From: Paenibacillus sp. JQZ6Y-1
GTDB lineage: Bacteria; Bacillota; Bacilli; Paenibacillales; Paenibacillaceae
Length of the DNA stretch: 64,000 nt
Direction: 5' to 3'
Assembly (NCBI RefSeq): GCF_040719145.1
Contig: NZ_JBFDUZ010000001.1
Location: forward strand, 1,922,001-1,986,000
Part shown: one piece after another, positions 9,805 to 19,060 of the stretch
Numbering within the stretch: position 1 is the first letter of the stretch
Layout of the letters: each line of letters opens with the position of its first letter
Translations under genes and position numbers: made by a program
The notes under the pieces: generated by a model
What the model was told of the DNA's origin: nothing
Seen by the model: only the letters and a program-made list of their open reading frames with translations
The model's database searches: none

Positions 9805-10176
9805 ATGCACATACTTATTGCGATAGGCGCTATTATGATGTTTCTGGCGGTAGCGATTGGCGCATTTGGCGCTCATGCGCTCAAGCCGAAGCTTACCCCA
9901 GAAATGTTGAAAATCTACGAAACCGGTGTTCAATATCACCTGATCCACGGACTCGGTATCATTGTGACTGCTATCATTGGCATTGTGTTGCCGTCAGCAA
10001 GTGGATTGGCGACAGCCGCAGGCTGGTGTCTACTGGGCGGCATCGTACTCTTTTCCGGCAGTCTGTATGTGCTTAGTCTGACCGGTGTACGTAAGCTAGG
10101 CGCAATCACACCGCTTGGCGGTTTGCTGTTCATTGCAGGCTGGATTGTACTTGTTATAGCAGCAGTACAAGGATAA
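9805..10176 (+). CDS. DUF423 family membrane protein (YwdK-like)
   Basis: A 123-residue integral membrane protein with four hydrophobic segments and the DUF423 signature VAIGAFGAHALKPKLTPEML followed by YHLIHGLGII. The start MHILIAIGAIMMF is chosen because CGGAGG is placed six to eight bases upstream; an earlier in-frame ATG would add a polar stretch with no ribosome binding site. Its biochemical role is unknown in all bacteria. It follows coaA closely and is followed at once by a small hairpin (10176-10204). Confidence 0.9.
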   Translation: MHILIAIGAIMMFLAVAIGAFGAHALKPKLTPEMLKIYETGVQYHLIHGLGIIVTAIIGIVLPSASGLATAAGWCLLGGIVLFSGSLYVLSLTGVRKLGAITPLGGLLFIAGWIVLVIAAVQG

Positions 10177-10204
10177 ACGTTTCCCCATTCGCTATAGAAA
10201 CGTT
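10176..10204 (+). terminator. Hairpin at the DUF423 stop codon
   Basis: AACGTTTC (10176-10183) pairs with GAAACGTT (10197-10204), starting on the last base of the stop codon. The following bases are only moderately T-rich, so termination may be partial. Confidence 0.4.
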
Positions 10205-10358
10205 GCTTATTGTTACCCACTTTTTGGAATACATAAGCAGCTTAATCACAGGAGCATAGACGGTTAATGTACTATATCTGACAGTATGTTCACATCGCTA
10301 CCTAACCAGCCGTATCGCTTGCCTGACATTTGCAACGATACATGAATATGAAGTAAGG

Positions 10359-10418
10359 AAACGCCCCGGCAGTGGCTACTTGACCCGTATAGGATCGAGC
10401 AGCAGTCCGGGGCGTTTT
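10359..10418. terminator. Long-loop hairpin between converging genes
   Basis: AAACGCCCCGG (10359-10369) pairs perfectly with CCGGGGCGTTT (10407-10417). The GC-rich stem lies 27 bases from the stop of the large secreted protein and is flanked by short T-runs on both strands, so it probably ends transcription from both sides. Confidence 0.7.
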
Positions 10419-10444
10419 GTTTCTGCAAAAAGCTTGCCTAGCGA

Positions 10445-13255
10445 TTATTGCGTAACGTTCACTATCAATGGCTCGCTCGTTGTGGAGCCGGAAGCATTCA
10501 CCAACTCGGCAGTGTATACATATTCTCCCGGCGATTTGCCGGAAATGCTGGATACAGCGCTCTGTGCTTGTGGTGTAGCAGGCTTCAATGACTGTGTATC
10601 CACCAGCTTGCCATTTTCATACAAACGATATTCCGTCGCATTGGTGCCCCACCACAGATTTGTAGTCAGCTGATAACTTCCATCGCCATCCCAGTTGTCG
10701 CTTGCCAGCACTGGCTTGCCTGGATTTGCATCCGTCACTTTCACCGTTAGCGGCTGGCTTTTTGTCGTGCCGTAGCTGTTGGTCAGTTCCAATACATACG
10801 TATAGGTACCGTTCGCTTTGCCTGCAATCGAAGTGCTGACTTGCTGTGCATTCGGCGATTGATCAGATAGCTTGCCGCTCGCGATTACTTGATCGTTTTC
10901 ATACAGCTTGTAGGACGAACCGTTATTGCCCCACCACATATTCATCGTCATGCGATAGTCGCCATCCAGTAAGCCGGTATCATGACCATTATCGTCGGAC
11001 AGCACTGGCGTACCCGGTACGCCCGTAGCTTGTGGTTGCTCTGTCGGCGGTTCTGGTGTCGGTTCTTGTTCTACCTTTTCCAGATCGCTCAGACCACGCG
11101 GCTTCAGTTGGAAACTATCCTTGAAGATCGCCGCGATCCCACGAATATTGACTACATCGCCCGCCTGATAAGGAAAAGACGATTGAGTCAGACCTGTGCG
11201 TGCATCCACGCGTACATGCGTCGTTACTGCCTGCGGCGTGTATACATCGCTTGTAACATCAAATTCAAAGGAGCCTGTCGGTGTTGCACTCACGATATTG
11301 CTGATTGTTACCTTGTTCAATTGCACCAATTGACCTTGATTGTACGCATCCACCGTTACCGCTGTAGCTGGTTGCGGCAACGCGGAGGTTCCTTTTTTCT
11401 CCAAGGCAATCGGATCGGTTAATTCCAGCTCGGCATTGTAAATGGTCGTTGGCGCCGTAATGCGAATCACATCCCCGGGAGCAAATCCGGTTTGATTTTG
11501 ATACACGTAGATGCCGCCTGTTTGATCCTGAATATAAAATGCTTGTCCGCCAAAAGAACCCGGTGTTGTAGTCACTACACCTTCAACCGTTACAAGCGTA
11601 TTCGCATTCTGGCTCCGTGCACTAGAAATGGTGCTGAGCGCTGGAATCTGCACACCACCATTATCCTGCGGTAGCGGTTCAGCTGGTACATTTGCGATTG
11701 TAACGGACTTTGTCAGCAGGTTGCTGCCATTTTGACGCAGACGCAGACTGGCTGCACCTGTTGTACCCGGCTTGATGCGTACAGTCAGGTCCTTGATCGC
11801 ATGACCTTTGCTGTCTGCAGTCAGACTGTAACTCGAGCTGTAACCATACGAAGTCGGCCATGTGCCGTCTGGATTCTGAATTTGTGCCACCTGCGTACCG
11901 CCGGTTACATAAATACCTGCGCTAAAGCCAGTGACTGTAGTATTCGGTGTCAGATCGTCGGCGACGATACGAATCTGGAATTCCTCAGCGTTTGGCAGTT
12001 GTGCTTGGTGCACAAGGCTATACGTCGGATTGGAGACACTCACTGTACTGCCGAACGAACCCGGTTTAAATGTAGAAGTATCCCACCATTTGTATCCGGC
12101 TGCTGGTGCTGCCCACGGTTCTGCTTGCGGTTCTGTCGATGTCTGTGGCGTTTCGATTGCCAACAGCTGCGTCGGCTGATCCAATTGCAGTCCGTCTACT
12201 TGATCCAGACTGGTGTAGCTCTCGTCACGAGACAACCAATTGACCGTGTTAACGAGCAGCTTACCATCATCCACTTCTTTGAAGCCATCATATGTTGTTT
12301 TCTTAGCGCCTGTTTCCTCGCGCAGATATTTCGGTGTTGCATCCTCGACTGGGGAAGAATCACCGATAAAGGCTGCTTTACCGCCACCCAGCTTGGAGAC
12401 TGCTACATAAGGACCCTCAGCTACGCCGCCCCCATTATAGACGCCCTGATCGACCGCATTGCCCCATGCTTCTTTCGTTTCTGGCAAGTATACGATGCCT
12501 TTGGCTTTGGTTGGATCGGTAATCGCTAGTGTGGAACCAGCGTGCATCGCCACACTATTAACGCCTTCCGTAATACCAAACGCCTGATCCGGCGCTACGA
12601 TATTGTTAGCGTTAATATCGCCGAGTGCATTATAACGGAAACGCACACCAAAGTTGTCGGACAGCCAATCAGAACTAACGACATCCTTCATCGCAGCGGA
12701 ATTGCGTTCCTCCTCCGACATTCCTTTGGCTGGGTCTTCCCATGCACCACGACGATAGCCATTGATCGCCTCGGAGCCATCCCAACGGTTTTTGTTACGG
12801 TCGGCATTATAATGATCGCCAACGAAGAAAATGCTGCCGCCATTTTCCACATATTGCTTCATCGCTGCCTGTTCACTTGTTTTGAACGGTACATTCGGTT
12901 CGGCAATGACAAACACATCATATGGACTGAGATCGGCATATGTAAATGAAGATGTTTTACGCAGCTCTTTTACGTAATACCCATCATTCGCCAGCGCATT
13001 AGCAAAATCGGAGAATCCACCATCAATGACCCAGTCCGCCGCTCCTGCGGTTTGTGCGTGCGTATTGTCAAACAATACCTTTTTCCCGGCATTTTGATTG
13101 ACCACTTTGGCTTCAATATACGGAGCCGGATCACTTGCTGTCTCAGCGTGTGCTACCGTTCCCCCTGTCAAAAGCGCTACTGGCAACGGCATTGCCAGCG
13201 ATACTGCCAGCAGACTGGTCACCCATTTGGATCGAAATCCATTCCATGTAAGCAT
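10445..13255 (-). CDS. Large modular secreted protein (GATase-like, OB-fold and two ChiA-N-like repeats)
   Basis: A 936-residue exported protein. Residues 1-37 form a Sec signal ending AHA. Residues about 55-350 look like a Rossmann/GATase-like fold ([44 protein letters not shown]). Residues about 385-520 form a beta-rich module starting [15 protein letters not shown]. Residues about 535-735 contain OB-fold-like modules ([28 protein letters not shown]) of the kind attached to extracellular nucleases. The last 180 residues hold two similar domains, each with MWWG or LWWG then [14 protein letters not shown], resembling the chitinase A N-terminal domain. No catalytic nuclease domain is visible, so the activity is open. 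AGGAGG six bases before the ATG fixes the start. Confidence 0.85.
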   Translation of the reverse strand: MLTWNGFRSKWVTSLLAVSLAMPLPVALLTGGTVAHAETASDPAPYIEAKVVNQNAGKKVLFDNTHAQTAGAADWVIDGGFSDFANALANDGYYVKELRKTSSFTYADLSPYDVFVIAEPNVPFKTSEQAAMKQYVENGGSIFFVGDHYNADRNKNRWDGSEAINGYRRGAWEDPAKGMSEEERNSAAMKDVVSSDWLSDNFGVRFRYNALGDINANNIVAPDQAFGITEGVNSVAMHAGSTLAITDPTKAKGIVYLPETKEAWGNAVDQGVYNGGGVAEGPYVAVSKLGGGKAAFIGDSSPVEDATPKYLREETGAKKTTYDGFKEVDDGKLLVNTVNWLSRDESYTSLDQVDGLQLDQPTQLLAIETPQTSTEPQAEPWAAPAAGYKWWDTSTFKPGSFGSTVSVSNPTYSLVHQAQLPNAEEFQIRIVADDLTPNTTVTGFSAGIYVTGGTQVAQIQNPDGTWPTSYGYSSSYSLTADSKGHAIKDLTVRIKPGTTGAASLRLRQNGSNLLTKSVTIANVPAEPLPQDNGGVQIPALSTISSARSQNANTLVTVEGVVTTTPGSFGGQAFYIQDQTGGIYVYQNQTGFAPGDVIRITAPTTIYNAELELTDPIALEKKGTSALPQPATAVTVDAYNQGQLVQLNKVTISNIVSATPTGSFEFDVTSDVYTPQAVTTHVRVDARTGLTQSSFPYQAGDVVNIRGIAAIFKDSFQLKPRGLSDLEKVEQEPTPEPPTEQPQATGVPGTPVLSDDNGHDTGLLDGDYRMTMNMWWGNNGSSYKLYENDQVIASGKLSDQSPNAQQVSTSIAGKANGTYTYVLELTNSYGTTKSQPLTVKVTDANPGKPVLASDNWDGDGSYQLTTNLWWGTNATEYRLYENGKLVDTQSLKPATPQAQSAVSSISGKSPGEYVYTAELVNASGSTTSEPLIVNVTQ

Positions 13256-13308
13256 ACATTTCCTCCTATGTATATAAAATTAAGATAACGTTACTATATT
13301 ATCATGGA

Positions 13309-13338
13309 AATATAGTAAAATGTATTTCTTTTTGTAAA
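13309..13338 (-). promoter_or_regulatory. Sigma-A type promoter of the large secreted protein
   Basis: On the minus strand TTTACA (13333-13338) and TATATT (13309-13314) are separated by 18 bases, about 55 bases upstream of the ATG at 13255. Each hexamer matches five of six consensus bases. Confidence 0.55.
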
Positions 13339-13516
13339 TTTTTAAACAATAAGGAGATGTAAATTTAATGTTTACTCACATGAATATAAAGAAATGATTC
13401 ATTAACTCGTATGAATTTACCGAAAACGTGAATAAAGTTTACACAACAATGGATTTTGATCAAATAAACTTTACTTCTATTTCTTGTCTTCTATTTCTTG
13501 TCTTCCAATCAAACAA

Positions 13517-13548
13517 TAAAAAAACACGTCCCGCTACAGGACGTGTTT
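13517..13548 (-). terminator. Terminator of the AI-2E family transporter gene
   Basis: AAACACGTCC (13522-13531) pairs with GGACGTGTTT (13539-13548) over a seven-base loop. A long T-run follows on the minus strand. Confidence 0.85.
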
Positions 13549-13731
13549 GCTTATGGATAAATAGATATTCAACGACAAGTAGGTATTCCATGTAGCATTG
13601 CCTATCGTTAATAATGCTAATTGTCTACAGACCCATTTACCATTTGTTGTTGTTTAGTGCTCGTTGTATTCAAGCAACGATTTAGCCTATACTATCTCAT
13701 CTTCTACTGTAGAGTTTGATCGCACATTCGA

Positions 13732-14871
13732 TCACTCCGGCAGTTTGTCCGATGACGTATGATGGCTGCTATCAGGATGTGCGTCTTTTCTGCCCTCACT
13801 TGTATCTTGTATAGGATCAGGCGGTACAGATACCGGCGGCTCCTTGCGCTTGTTGCCGCGATTGACCCCAATCAGATCAAGGAAGAACACGAACAGCGGA
13901 ATACCGATAATCAAGCCCCACGGTCCGATAAAGTGCTCAGAGAAGATCAGAATCACAAAGGTATAAAAGACCGGCAAATTCGTTTTGCTGGACATAAGCT
14001 TCGGATTGAGCAGATAAGCTTCAATCGCATGAATGACCAGAATCAGAATAAACAGGTACAGCACATATTTGATACCACCAACACTCAGCGCAGTCAATCC
14101 GAGCGGAATAAGCGAGATGAATACGCCTGCCACTGGCACCAGACCGAGTACAAATACAATCACAGCAAGCCCCAATAGATTCGGGAAGCCCATAATCCAA
14201 AGTGCGCTGATCGTCAGAATCGTATTGATAAATGAAATCAACAGCTGTGCTTCGATAACTTTACCAAACGTATTCAAGAACATACTTCCAAAATAGCCGA
14301 CCTCACGGAAAAACCAGCTCAGCTTACTATCTTGGAACGAAGCTGTAAAACGTGCGATATGCGAACGATCCAATAGGAAAAACAAACTAAGCAAAATCGC
14401 GATAAATAGCTGCGAACCAATCTGGCTGATTTTTAGCAATACGGTAAAGCCCGGACCAATAAATTGTCCAATATGCTCCAGCATCTGCTCAATATTGAGC
14501 GTCCGCAGCAATTCCACCACATAATGATTCCATTTGCTGTCCTGTGGGTTGGTATATACACCCTGAATCAGCCCGTACACCTGAGCGACCTGCATACTGA
14601 TGGTCGGCACCATTCGATAAATCCCCCAGCCGATTACACCTAGCAGCACGACATACACAAGTGGTATAACAAAAAACGGCGATACACTCGGTATGACCTT
14701 CTGAAAGATCTTCATCACACCATTGTACAGACTGCCGATCAGAATCGTCAGCAGCAATGTCATCAGGATGATATTCATCATACTCGACATTGAATAGATG
14801 ATCAGAATCAGAATTGCCAAGACGATAATCCGCCTGATTCCCTCATGGTTAATCCATTCCCTAAACTTCAT
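13732..14871 (-). CDS. AI-2E family transporter (PF01594-type membrane protein)
   Basis: A 379-residue integral membrane protein of the AI-2E/YtvI family. It has paired N-terminal membrane segments (residues about 13-45), a long amphipathic middle region (residues about 90-150) and a cluster of C-terminal segments containing GLVPVAGVFISLIPLGL and the family-typical LLNPKLMSSKTNLPVF. The last 45 residues are hydrophilic, rich in Pro, Asp and His. Members export small molecules or act as sodium/proton antiporters; the substrate here is unknown. AAGGGG upstream supports the start. It is transcribed alone and ends at 13517-13548. Confidence 0.88.
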   Translation of the reverse strand: MKFREWINHEGIRRIIVLAILILIIYSMSSMMNIILMTLLLTILIGSLYNGVMKIFQKVIPSVSPFFVIPLVYVVLLGVIGWGIYRMVPTISMQVAQVYGLIQGVYTNPQDSKWNHYVVELLRTLNIEQMLEHIGQFIGPGFTVLLKISQIGSQLFIAILLSLFFLLDRSHIARFTASFQDSKLSWFFREVGYFGSMFLNTFGKVIEAQLLISFINTILTISALWIMGFPNLLGLAVIVFVLGLVPVAGVFISLIPLGLTALSVGGIKYVLYLFILILVIHAIEAYLLNPKLMSSKTNLPVFYTFVILIFSEHFIGPWGLIIGIPLFVFFLDLIGVNRGNKRKEPPVSVPPDPIQDTSEGRKDAHPDSSHHTSSDKLPE

Positions 14872-14970
14872 CCACAGACCCCTTCTCTATTTCAGTCCAC
14901 TATCTCCATCATAACGTGTTTAACGTTGGCTGTCACCGCATTCCTGCATAGTACACAGCTGAAGAATGGG

Positions 14971-14998
14971 AAAAGGGGGCATCGTTCTTGTGCTCCCC
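14971..14998 (-). terminator. Possible terminator of the rhaM-FAH unit
   Basis: GGGGCA (14976-14981) pairs with TGC-CCCC (14991-14998) with one bulged base. On the minus strand four T follow. It is about 90 bases past the FAH-family stop. Confidence 0.4.
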
Positions 14999-15088
14999 TG
15001 TTTATTTCACAGTATCTACTATGCCTTATGAGGCTGGCAAACCGAGCCTACCCTTTTGCACACTTGGTCCCCACAATCTAGTTATACC

Positions 15089-15967
15089 TTATACAAATGT
15101 ATTGGTCAGTTGACCAAGCTTTTCAATCTCAATTGTCACGGTATCGCCAGCGGTCAGCCAGTGCTGCTGCTCCGGCGGTTGTCCGAGGATCACCCCTTCT
15201 GGTGTACCGGTCAAGATCAGATCACCCGGCTGCAAGGTCATATGACGGGACAGATAGTGAATAATCTCGTCACAGTGGAAGATCATATCCGATGTGTTAG
15301 ATTGCTGCACAACTCCCCCATTACGACGTGCTGCAATAGTAAGATGATTCGGATCGCCAACTTCATCTGCTGTGACTAGATAAGGACCAATTGGTGCAAA
15401 GCGCTCACAGGTTTTGCCCAGTAGCCACTGGCTCGTACGCATCTGTAGATCGCGCGCGGATACATCGTTGGCAGCACAATAGCCGAACACATAATCCAGC
15501 GCATCCTCGCGACTGACATTACGTACTTCCCGCCCGATCACGATACACAACTCCGCTTCATAATCGACCTGCGTGCTGGCTTCTGGAATAGGCACATCAT
15601 CGCCATGTGCGGCAACAGTATCAGAAAATTTACTGAATACAACCGGCGTTTCCGGCTCCGGCATATTCGTCTCCGCAGCATGCTTGCGGTAATTGAGACC
15701 GATGCAGATGACTTTGCCCGGCTGTGGTATACAAGGTAAAAAGCGCAGCATAGATTCGTCCAGTAGCTCCGTTTCCAGCTCGGACCCATGAGTATCCAGT
15801 ATTTTCTGAATATCGGTATGTAGGTTGGATGCGCTTAGCAGTTCTTCCATACGTTGCGGCAATGGCTGATGGCTGTAACGGGCAAGACTAGGCAGTGACA
15901 GAATACCCTTTTCCAGTCGGATGCCAATCTCAGCTTGTCCATTCCATTCATAATGTACATATTTCAT
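15089..15967 (-). CDS. Fumarylacetoacetate hydrolase (FAH) family protein
   Basis: A 292-residue FAH-family hydrolase or lyase acting on 2-keto or 2,4-diketo acids. The metal-binding core is visible: VICIGLNYRKHAAE, DYEAELCIVIGRE (the Glu-Glu-Asp cluster), YCAANDVSARDLQ, KTCERFAPIGPYLV and LILTGTPEGVILG. The start MKYVHYEW follows GGAGGTG; a longer frame upstream lacks this. It is downstream of rhaM on the same strand, separated by about 120 bases including a seven-base tandem repeat. That context suggests the non-phosphorylated L-rhamnose/L-fucose route (2,4-diketo-3-deoxy-acid hydrolase), but the other pathway genes are not present here, so the substrate is an inference. Confidence 0.88.
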   Translation of the reverse strand: MKYVHYEWNGQAEIGIRLEKGILSLPSLARYSHQPLPQRMEELLSASNLHTDIQKILDTHGSELETELLDESMLRFLPCIPQPGKVICIGLNYRKHAAETNMPEPETPVVFSKFSDTVAAHGDDVPIPEASTQVDYEAELCIVIGREVRNVSREDALDYVFGYCAANDVSARDLQMRTSQWLLGKTCERFAPIGPYLVTADEVGDPNHLTIAARRNGGVVQQSNTSDMIFHCDEIIHYLSRHMTLQPGDLILTGTPEGVILGQPPEQQHWLTAGDTVTIEIEKLGQLTNTFV

Positions 15968-16045
15968 CACAAATACACCTCCAACATCTATGATGACATG
16001 TTGGAGGTGCGGATACAACTTTTTGCATCACAGTACAGCAATTTC

Positions 16046-16087
16046 TTGCTGCTTGCTGCTTGCTGCTTGCTGCTTGCTGCTTGCTGC
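16046..16087. repeat. Heptanucleotide tandem repeat, six TTGCTGC copies
   Basis: Six perfect head-to-tail copies of TTGCTGC fill 16046-16087 and end exactly at the rhaM stop codon (16088-16090). The array lies in the transcript between rhaM and the FAH gene. As a seven-base unit it would shift frames if it were translated, but it is outside both genes. Confidence 0.95.
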
Positions 16088-16399
16088 TCAAGAATGATAG
16101 TGAAACACTTCAGGAATGTCACTCGATGTGCTGCCATGCTCACCAACAATGAGTAGATCAGCCATATATTCCTGCCAACGCTGATTGGCGGGATGCTTTG
16201 CTAGCGTATCCATCGCCTTGCGATAATCCTCAACTTCCATATAAGCAAACAACGTTCCTTCATGCAAAAAGATGCTGTACGTTGAGATTCCTACTTCACC
16301 GAATGCCTGTAATAACTCCGGGTATACCGCTTCATGGCGCTTGATGTACTCGTCCCGATCCTCTGGGCGAATATTCAGTACAAATGATACTCGTTCCAT
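16088..16399 (-). CDS. rhaM: L-rhamnose mutarotase
   Basis: It interconverts alpha and beta anomers of L-rhamnose. The 103-residue length and the sequence MERVSFVLNIRPEDRDEYIKR followed by HEAVYPELLQAF are typical of RhaM, as is LFAYMEVEDYRKAMDTLAKHPANQRWQEYMADL in composition. The start MERVSF matches the family start and follows AAAGGGAG; an upstream in-frame ATG would add 14 atypical residues. A near-consensus cre site at 16447-16460 lies about 50 bases upstream, predicting carbon catabolite control. No rhamnose isomerase or kinase lies nearby. Confidence 0.93.
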   Translation of the reverse strand: MERVSFVLNIRPEDRDEYIKRHEAVYPELLQAFGEVGISTYSIFLHEGTLFAYMEVEDYRKAMDTLAKHPANQRWQEYMADLLIVGEHGSTSSDIPEVFHYHS

Positions 16400-16446
16400 C
16401 CAGCCTACACTCCCTTTGATTGATATGCACCGCTTACTCACTAAAT

Positions 16447-16460
16447 TGTAAGCGTTATCT
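16447..16460 (+). promoter_or_regulatory. cre-like CcpA site upstream of rhaM
   Basis: TGTAAGCGTTATCT matches the Bacillus cre consensus TGWAANCGNTNWCA at 13 of 14 positions. It lies 48 bases upstream of the rhaM start. Confidence 0.6.
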
Positions 16461-16534
16461 CAGTCAAAATCAAAGGTGATTTATATTTGTTTATTTTTGC
16501 TTATTTCTATTCATATTCATTTCACAGTTGGTCT

Positions 16535-17410
16535 TTACTTCTCATCCAAGCCTGGTGGTGTATCGGTAGGATGATCGACATATTTGCCGTGCGACGGTCT
16601 TGCCCATTCGTCAAAATGCTCTGCCAATCCTATTAAGGATGCCGACAGCTCCGGTCCTATGATCGGCTGTCCATGACCAGTCAATGCGCTCTCCGGCTCG
16701 AGTGAAGCCAGACGCTGTACCGATTCGCGTGCCGCATCCCAATCCGTCGTTGCATAACGCGGCGGTCCGCATAGCTCTCTTTTCTGAATCAAGCTGTCCC
16801 ATAGCTTGTCCTGATCAACCGTAATAAAAGCATCTCCTGCCAGCAGCATCTTATCCCGCTCGCGGAACAACGAGATATGTCCCGGTGCATGACCCGGCGT
16901 ATGAATCCAGCGCCATTCCGGCAAGCCCGGCACACTGTTATCAACAGGCAAATTGTGAATATACGGTCGCAGATCAATCGGCTTATTCGGGAATACAGCT
17001 GACAATTTGGAGTTTAGCCCACCTTCTACACCCGGATCGTAGCTTGGATAACGTGATTCTCCGGTCAAAAATGGCATTTCCAGCGCATGTGCATACACCG
17101 GCACATCCCATTTTTCTGCCAGCTCTACTACTGAACCAGCATGGTCAAAGTGTCCATGTGTTAGGATGATCGCCTTTGGTCTTGCTCCTGTACCAAAACG
17201 CTCATTTGCCACCTTGATGATCTTGGATGCCGATTGCGGCAATCCGGTATCTACTAGCACCCAATCGCGCAGATTGTCCTGCTTACCAACAAACGCCACA
17301 TTAACAAATTGTAGCGTCAACCCGTACACATCCTCGCGCAGCTCTACCTCATCACCACTACCAACCGTCGTCATTGGAATTTTCACATGTTTCAGCGGAT
17401 TCTCAGCCAT
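16535..17410 (-). CDS. MBL-fold metallo-hydrolase
   Basis: A 291-residue metallo-beta-lactamase fold hydrolase. It carries the metal signature THGHFDHAG, a later HTPGHAPGHISLF histidine block, LLAGDAFITVD and the final TGHGQPIIG. These give a complete binuclear metal site. The start MAENPLKH follows AAAGGAGG. It is not clearly a lactonase, glyoxalase II or beta-lactamase; the insertion DKLWDSLIQKRELCGPPRY and the general layout fit the broad YflN/quorum-quenching-like group. It has its own transcription unit upstream of rhaM. Cytosolic; substrate unknown. Confidence 0.88.
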   Translation of the reverse strand: MAENPLKHVKIPMTTVGSGDEVELREDVYGLTLQFVNVAFVGKQDNLRDWVLVDTGLPQSASKIIKVANERFGTGARPKAIILTHGHFDHAGSVVELAEKWDVPVYAHALEMPFLTGESRYPSYDPGVEGGLNSKLSAVFPNKPIDLRPYIHNLPVDNSVPGLPEWRWIHTPGHAPGHISLFRERDKMLLAGDAFITVDQDKLWDSLIQKRELCGPPRYATTDWDAARESVQRLASLEPESALTGHGQPIIGPELSASLIGLAEHFDEWARPSHGKYVDHPTDTPPGLDEK

Positions 17411-17741
17411 CGAAATTTCCTCCTTTGGAGTTGAATTACTTATGGTATTATTACCCAACTGTAGAACGCGCATTCACTACACGCCAATAGCTGTGCACTT
17501 CACCACGGTTACCGTTCTCAAACCATGCAAAAAACGGCTGTACCCATAAAGAGCACAACCGTTTAGCAATAGTTATAAAGTGGTGAGCATATTTCTGTTT
17601 TACCTATCATTTACCACTTATAGGCGATACGATATGTTGCTTTGCAAGCATGACTTCTTATGGAATCTCATACTTGAACAATGCAAACATAGTTTTGAAT
17701 ATCGAATATATGGTCTTAATCCGTATTCTTCGATACCCTAA
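17411..17741. other. Intergenic region upstream of the MBL hydrolase
   Basis: This 331-base gap holds the terminator at 17529-17564 and otherwise AT-rich sequence with no gene that I can support. Confidence 0.5.
17529..17564 (-). terminator. Terminator of the yojF-bshB2 operon
   Basis: AAACGGCTGT (17532-17541) pairs with ACAACCGTTT (17555-17564) with one mismatch. A T-run follows on the minus strand. Confidence 0.65.
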
Positions 17742-18446
17742 TTATGCGTTTGGATAATTGGTGTAGGTCCAAAAGCGTTCGCGGCTAAAGCGTTCACGCA
17801 GTTCACGATCCATCTTTTTGCTTTTGCCCAGTTCGCCCGGAGATGGGAATTGGGAACGGTGCGCATGGATGGAATTTAGCTTGGTTTGCACAAAGTCGCT
17901 CACATCGTTTTCCACATCTGGGAAGCCGATCTCATCTGTGCAATTTCGTGAGAAAGCCATTGTGTACAGCGGTGGACGCTCTGCTTCTGGCAGACGGCTC
18001 ATCGCACGCACCACAGCCGCTCCGGTGGCATCATGATCGGGATGCACGCTGTAGCCGGGATAAAAGGTAAATACCGCCGCTGGCTTCACTTCATGGATCA
18101 AATCCAGAATCGAACCGTCCAGTACCGTACGGTCTTCAAATTCAATCGTTTTATCGTGAAAGCCCATCATGCGCAAATCTTGAATACCGATCGCTTCAAC
18201 AGACTTTTGCAATTCATCGCGACGAATATTCGGCAATTCTACACGATTGGTAAATGGCGGTGTACCCATATTGCGACCCATTTGACCGAGTGTGAGGCAG
18301 GCATAGGTTACTTCGCCGCCACCTTGAATATGTTTGGCAAGCGTGCCGGACAGACTGAAGCTTTCGTCATCTGGGTGCGGAAGCACAACAAGCACGCGTG
18401 AATTGGCAGGGATATTCAACTTCATATCTTTCATCTCCTCACTCAT
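17742..18446 (-). CDS. bshB2: Bacillithiol biosynthesis deacetylase BshB2
   Basis: A PIG-L/LmbE-type zinc deacetylase that removes acetate from GlcNAc-malate in bacillithiol synthesis, with a role in bacillithiol-S-conjugate detoxification also possible. Metal motifs are HPDDES (near residue 24) and HPDHDATG in the middle. The length of 234 residues is normal. It overlaps the yojF stop by one base (TAATG), the same gene order as B. subtilis yojF-yojG. The start at 18446 follows AAGGAG; the internal MKLNIPANS, eight bases after GAGGAG, is a possible alternative. Confidence 0.93.
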   Translation of the reverse strand: MSEEMKDMKLNIPANSRVLVVLPHPDDESFSLSGTLAKHIQGGGEVTYACLTLGQMGRNMGTPPFTNRVELPNIRRDELQKSVEAIGIQDLRMMGFHDKTIEFEDRTVLDGSILDLIHEVKPAAVFTFYPGYSVHPDHDATGAAVVRAMSRLPEAERPPLYTMAFSRNCTDEIGFPDVENDVSDFVQTKLNSIHAHRSQFPSPGELGKSKKMDRELRERFSRERFWTYTNYPNA

Positions 18447-18799
18447 TAGAACGGCTCCTTGCTTAGTTGTAATGCTACAACCAACTTGCCTTGTGCATCA
18501 TGACCGGCAAGCAGCAGGCGCTCCTGTTCGCTATCTTCGTAATGAGTCAGTCCTTCCGAATAGACCCAACCCTGTTCCATCTTCAAGCCAACACGGAAAA
18601 ATGGTGATTTTTCGGAAATGGAGCCTGTGCTGTAACGAATCTGCGCATTGCTGATAAATGTCGCGGACGGGTGCTTGCTGCTGTCCAGATGGGAGGCATA
18701 GGCACCAGTCGTCATTTCGAGGTGAATATACAAATCCTGATCCTGAAGCTCGTTCAAACGACGCTGGATCAATACCGGATCGATTAGCTGCATTGTCAT
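18446..18799 (-). CDS. yojF: YojF family protein (DUF1806)
   Basis: A 117-residue soluble protein of the YojF/DUF1806 family, recognised from MTMQLIDPVLIQRRLNELQ, the central GAYASHLDSS and FFRVGLKMEQGWVYSEGLTHYE, and from its fixed position directly before bshB2. Its stop overlaps the bshB2 start. The biochemical role is unknown, though the conserved pairing suggests a function in bacillithiol metabolism. GGAGGAAG upstream supports the start. Confidence 0.9.
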   Translation of the reverse strand: MTMQLIDPVLIQRRLNELQDQDLYIHLEMTTGAYASHLDSSKHPSATFISNAQIRYSTGSISEKSPFFRVGLKMEQGWVYSEGLTHYEDSEQERLLLAGHDAQGKLVVALQLSKEPF

Positions 18800-18888
18800 C
18801 TTTATCTTCCTCCATATCCTCGCAAAAATGCTTATTATATTATACTACATTATTTTTCGTATGTATAAGTGTTGTTTGAAACGGCAGT

Positions 18889-18936
18889 AAAAGAGGATAG
18901 TAGAACGCCTATTTGGCGCGATGTTCTACTATCCTC
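18889..18936 (-). terminator. Terminator of the SGNH esterase gene, 14-bp perfect stem
   Basis: GAGGATAGTAGAAC (18893-18906) pairs with GTTCTACTATCCTC (18923-18936). A small inner GCC/GGC stem extends it, and four T follow on the minus strand. Confidence 0.75.
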
Positions 18937-19000
18937 GAAACGACTTCCAAAAAATGTTTACGTTAACATTCAACTGTATTTTGTCGATCAATTGGTTTCA

Positions 19001-19060
19001 TTCATGTTCATGTTCATGTTCATGTTCATGTTCATGTTCATGTTCATGTTCATGTTCATG
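19001..19060. repeat. Hexanucleotide tandem repeat, ten TTCATG copies
   Basis: Ten perfect copies of TTCATG run without interruption from 19001 to 19060, with a partial copy after. The array lies between the SGNH esterase stop and its terminator, so it is transcribed in the 3' untranslated region. Confidence 0.95.

Larger units (their letters stand above)
13256..13731. other. AT-rich intergenic region with promoter and terminator
   Basis: Besides the promoter at 13309-13338 and the terminator at 13517-13548, this gap contains a 14-base direct repeat, TTCTATTTCTTGTC, twice in tandem at 13475-13502. I see no gene. Confidence 0.5.

Noticed and set aside
12196-12529. Plus-strand open frames inside the large secreted protein gene
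   Set aside because: They oppose a continuous 936-codon gene with a signal peptide and recognisable domains, and lack ribosome binding sites.
16046-19060. Possible CRISPR array from the short tandem repeats
   Set aside because: The units are 6-7 bases, directly adjacent, without spacers and with no cas genes.
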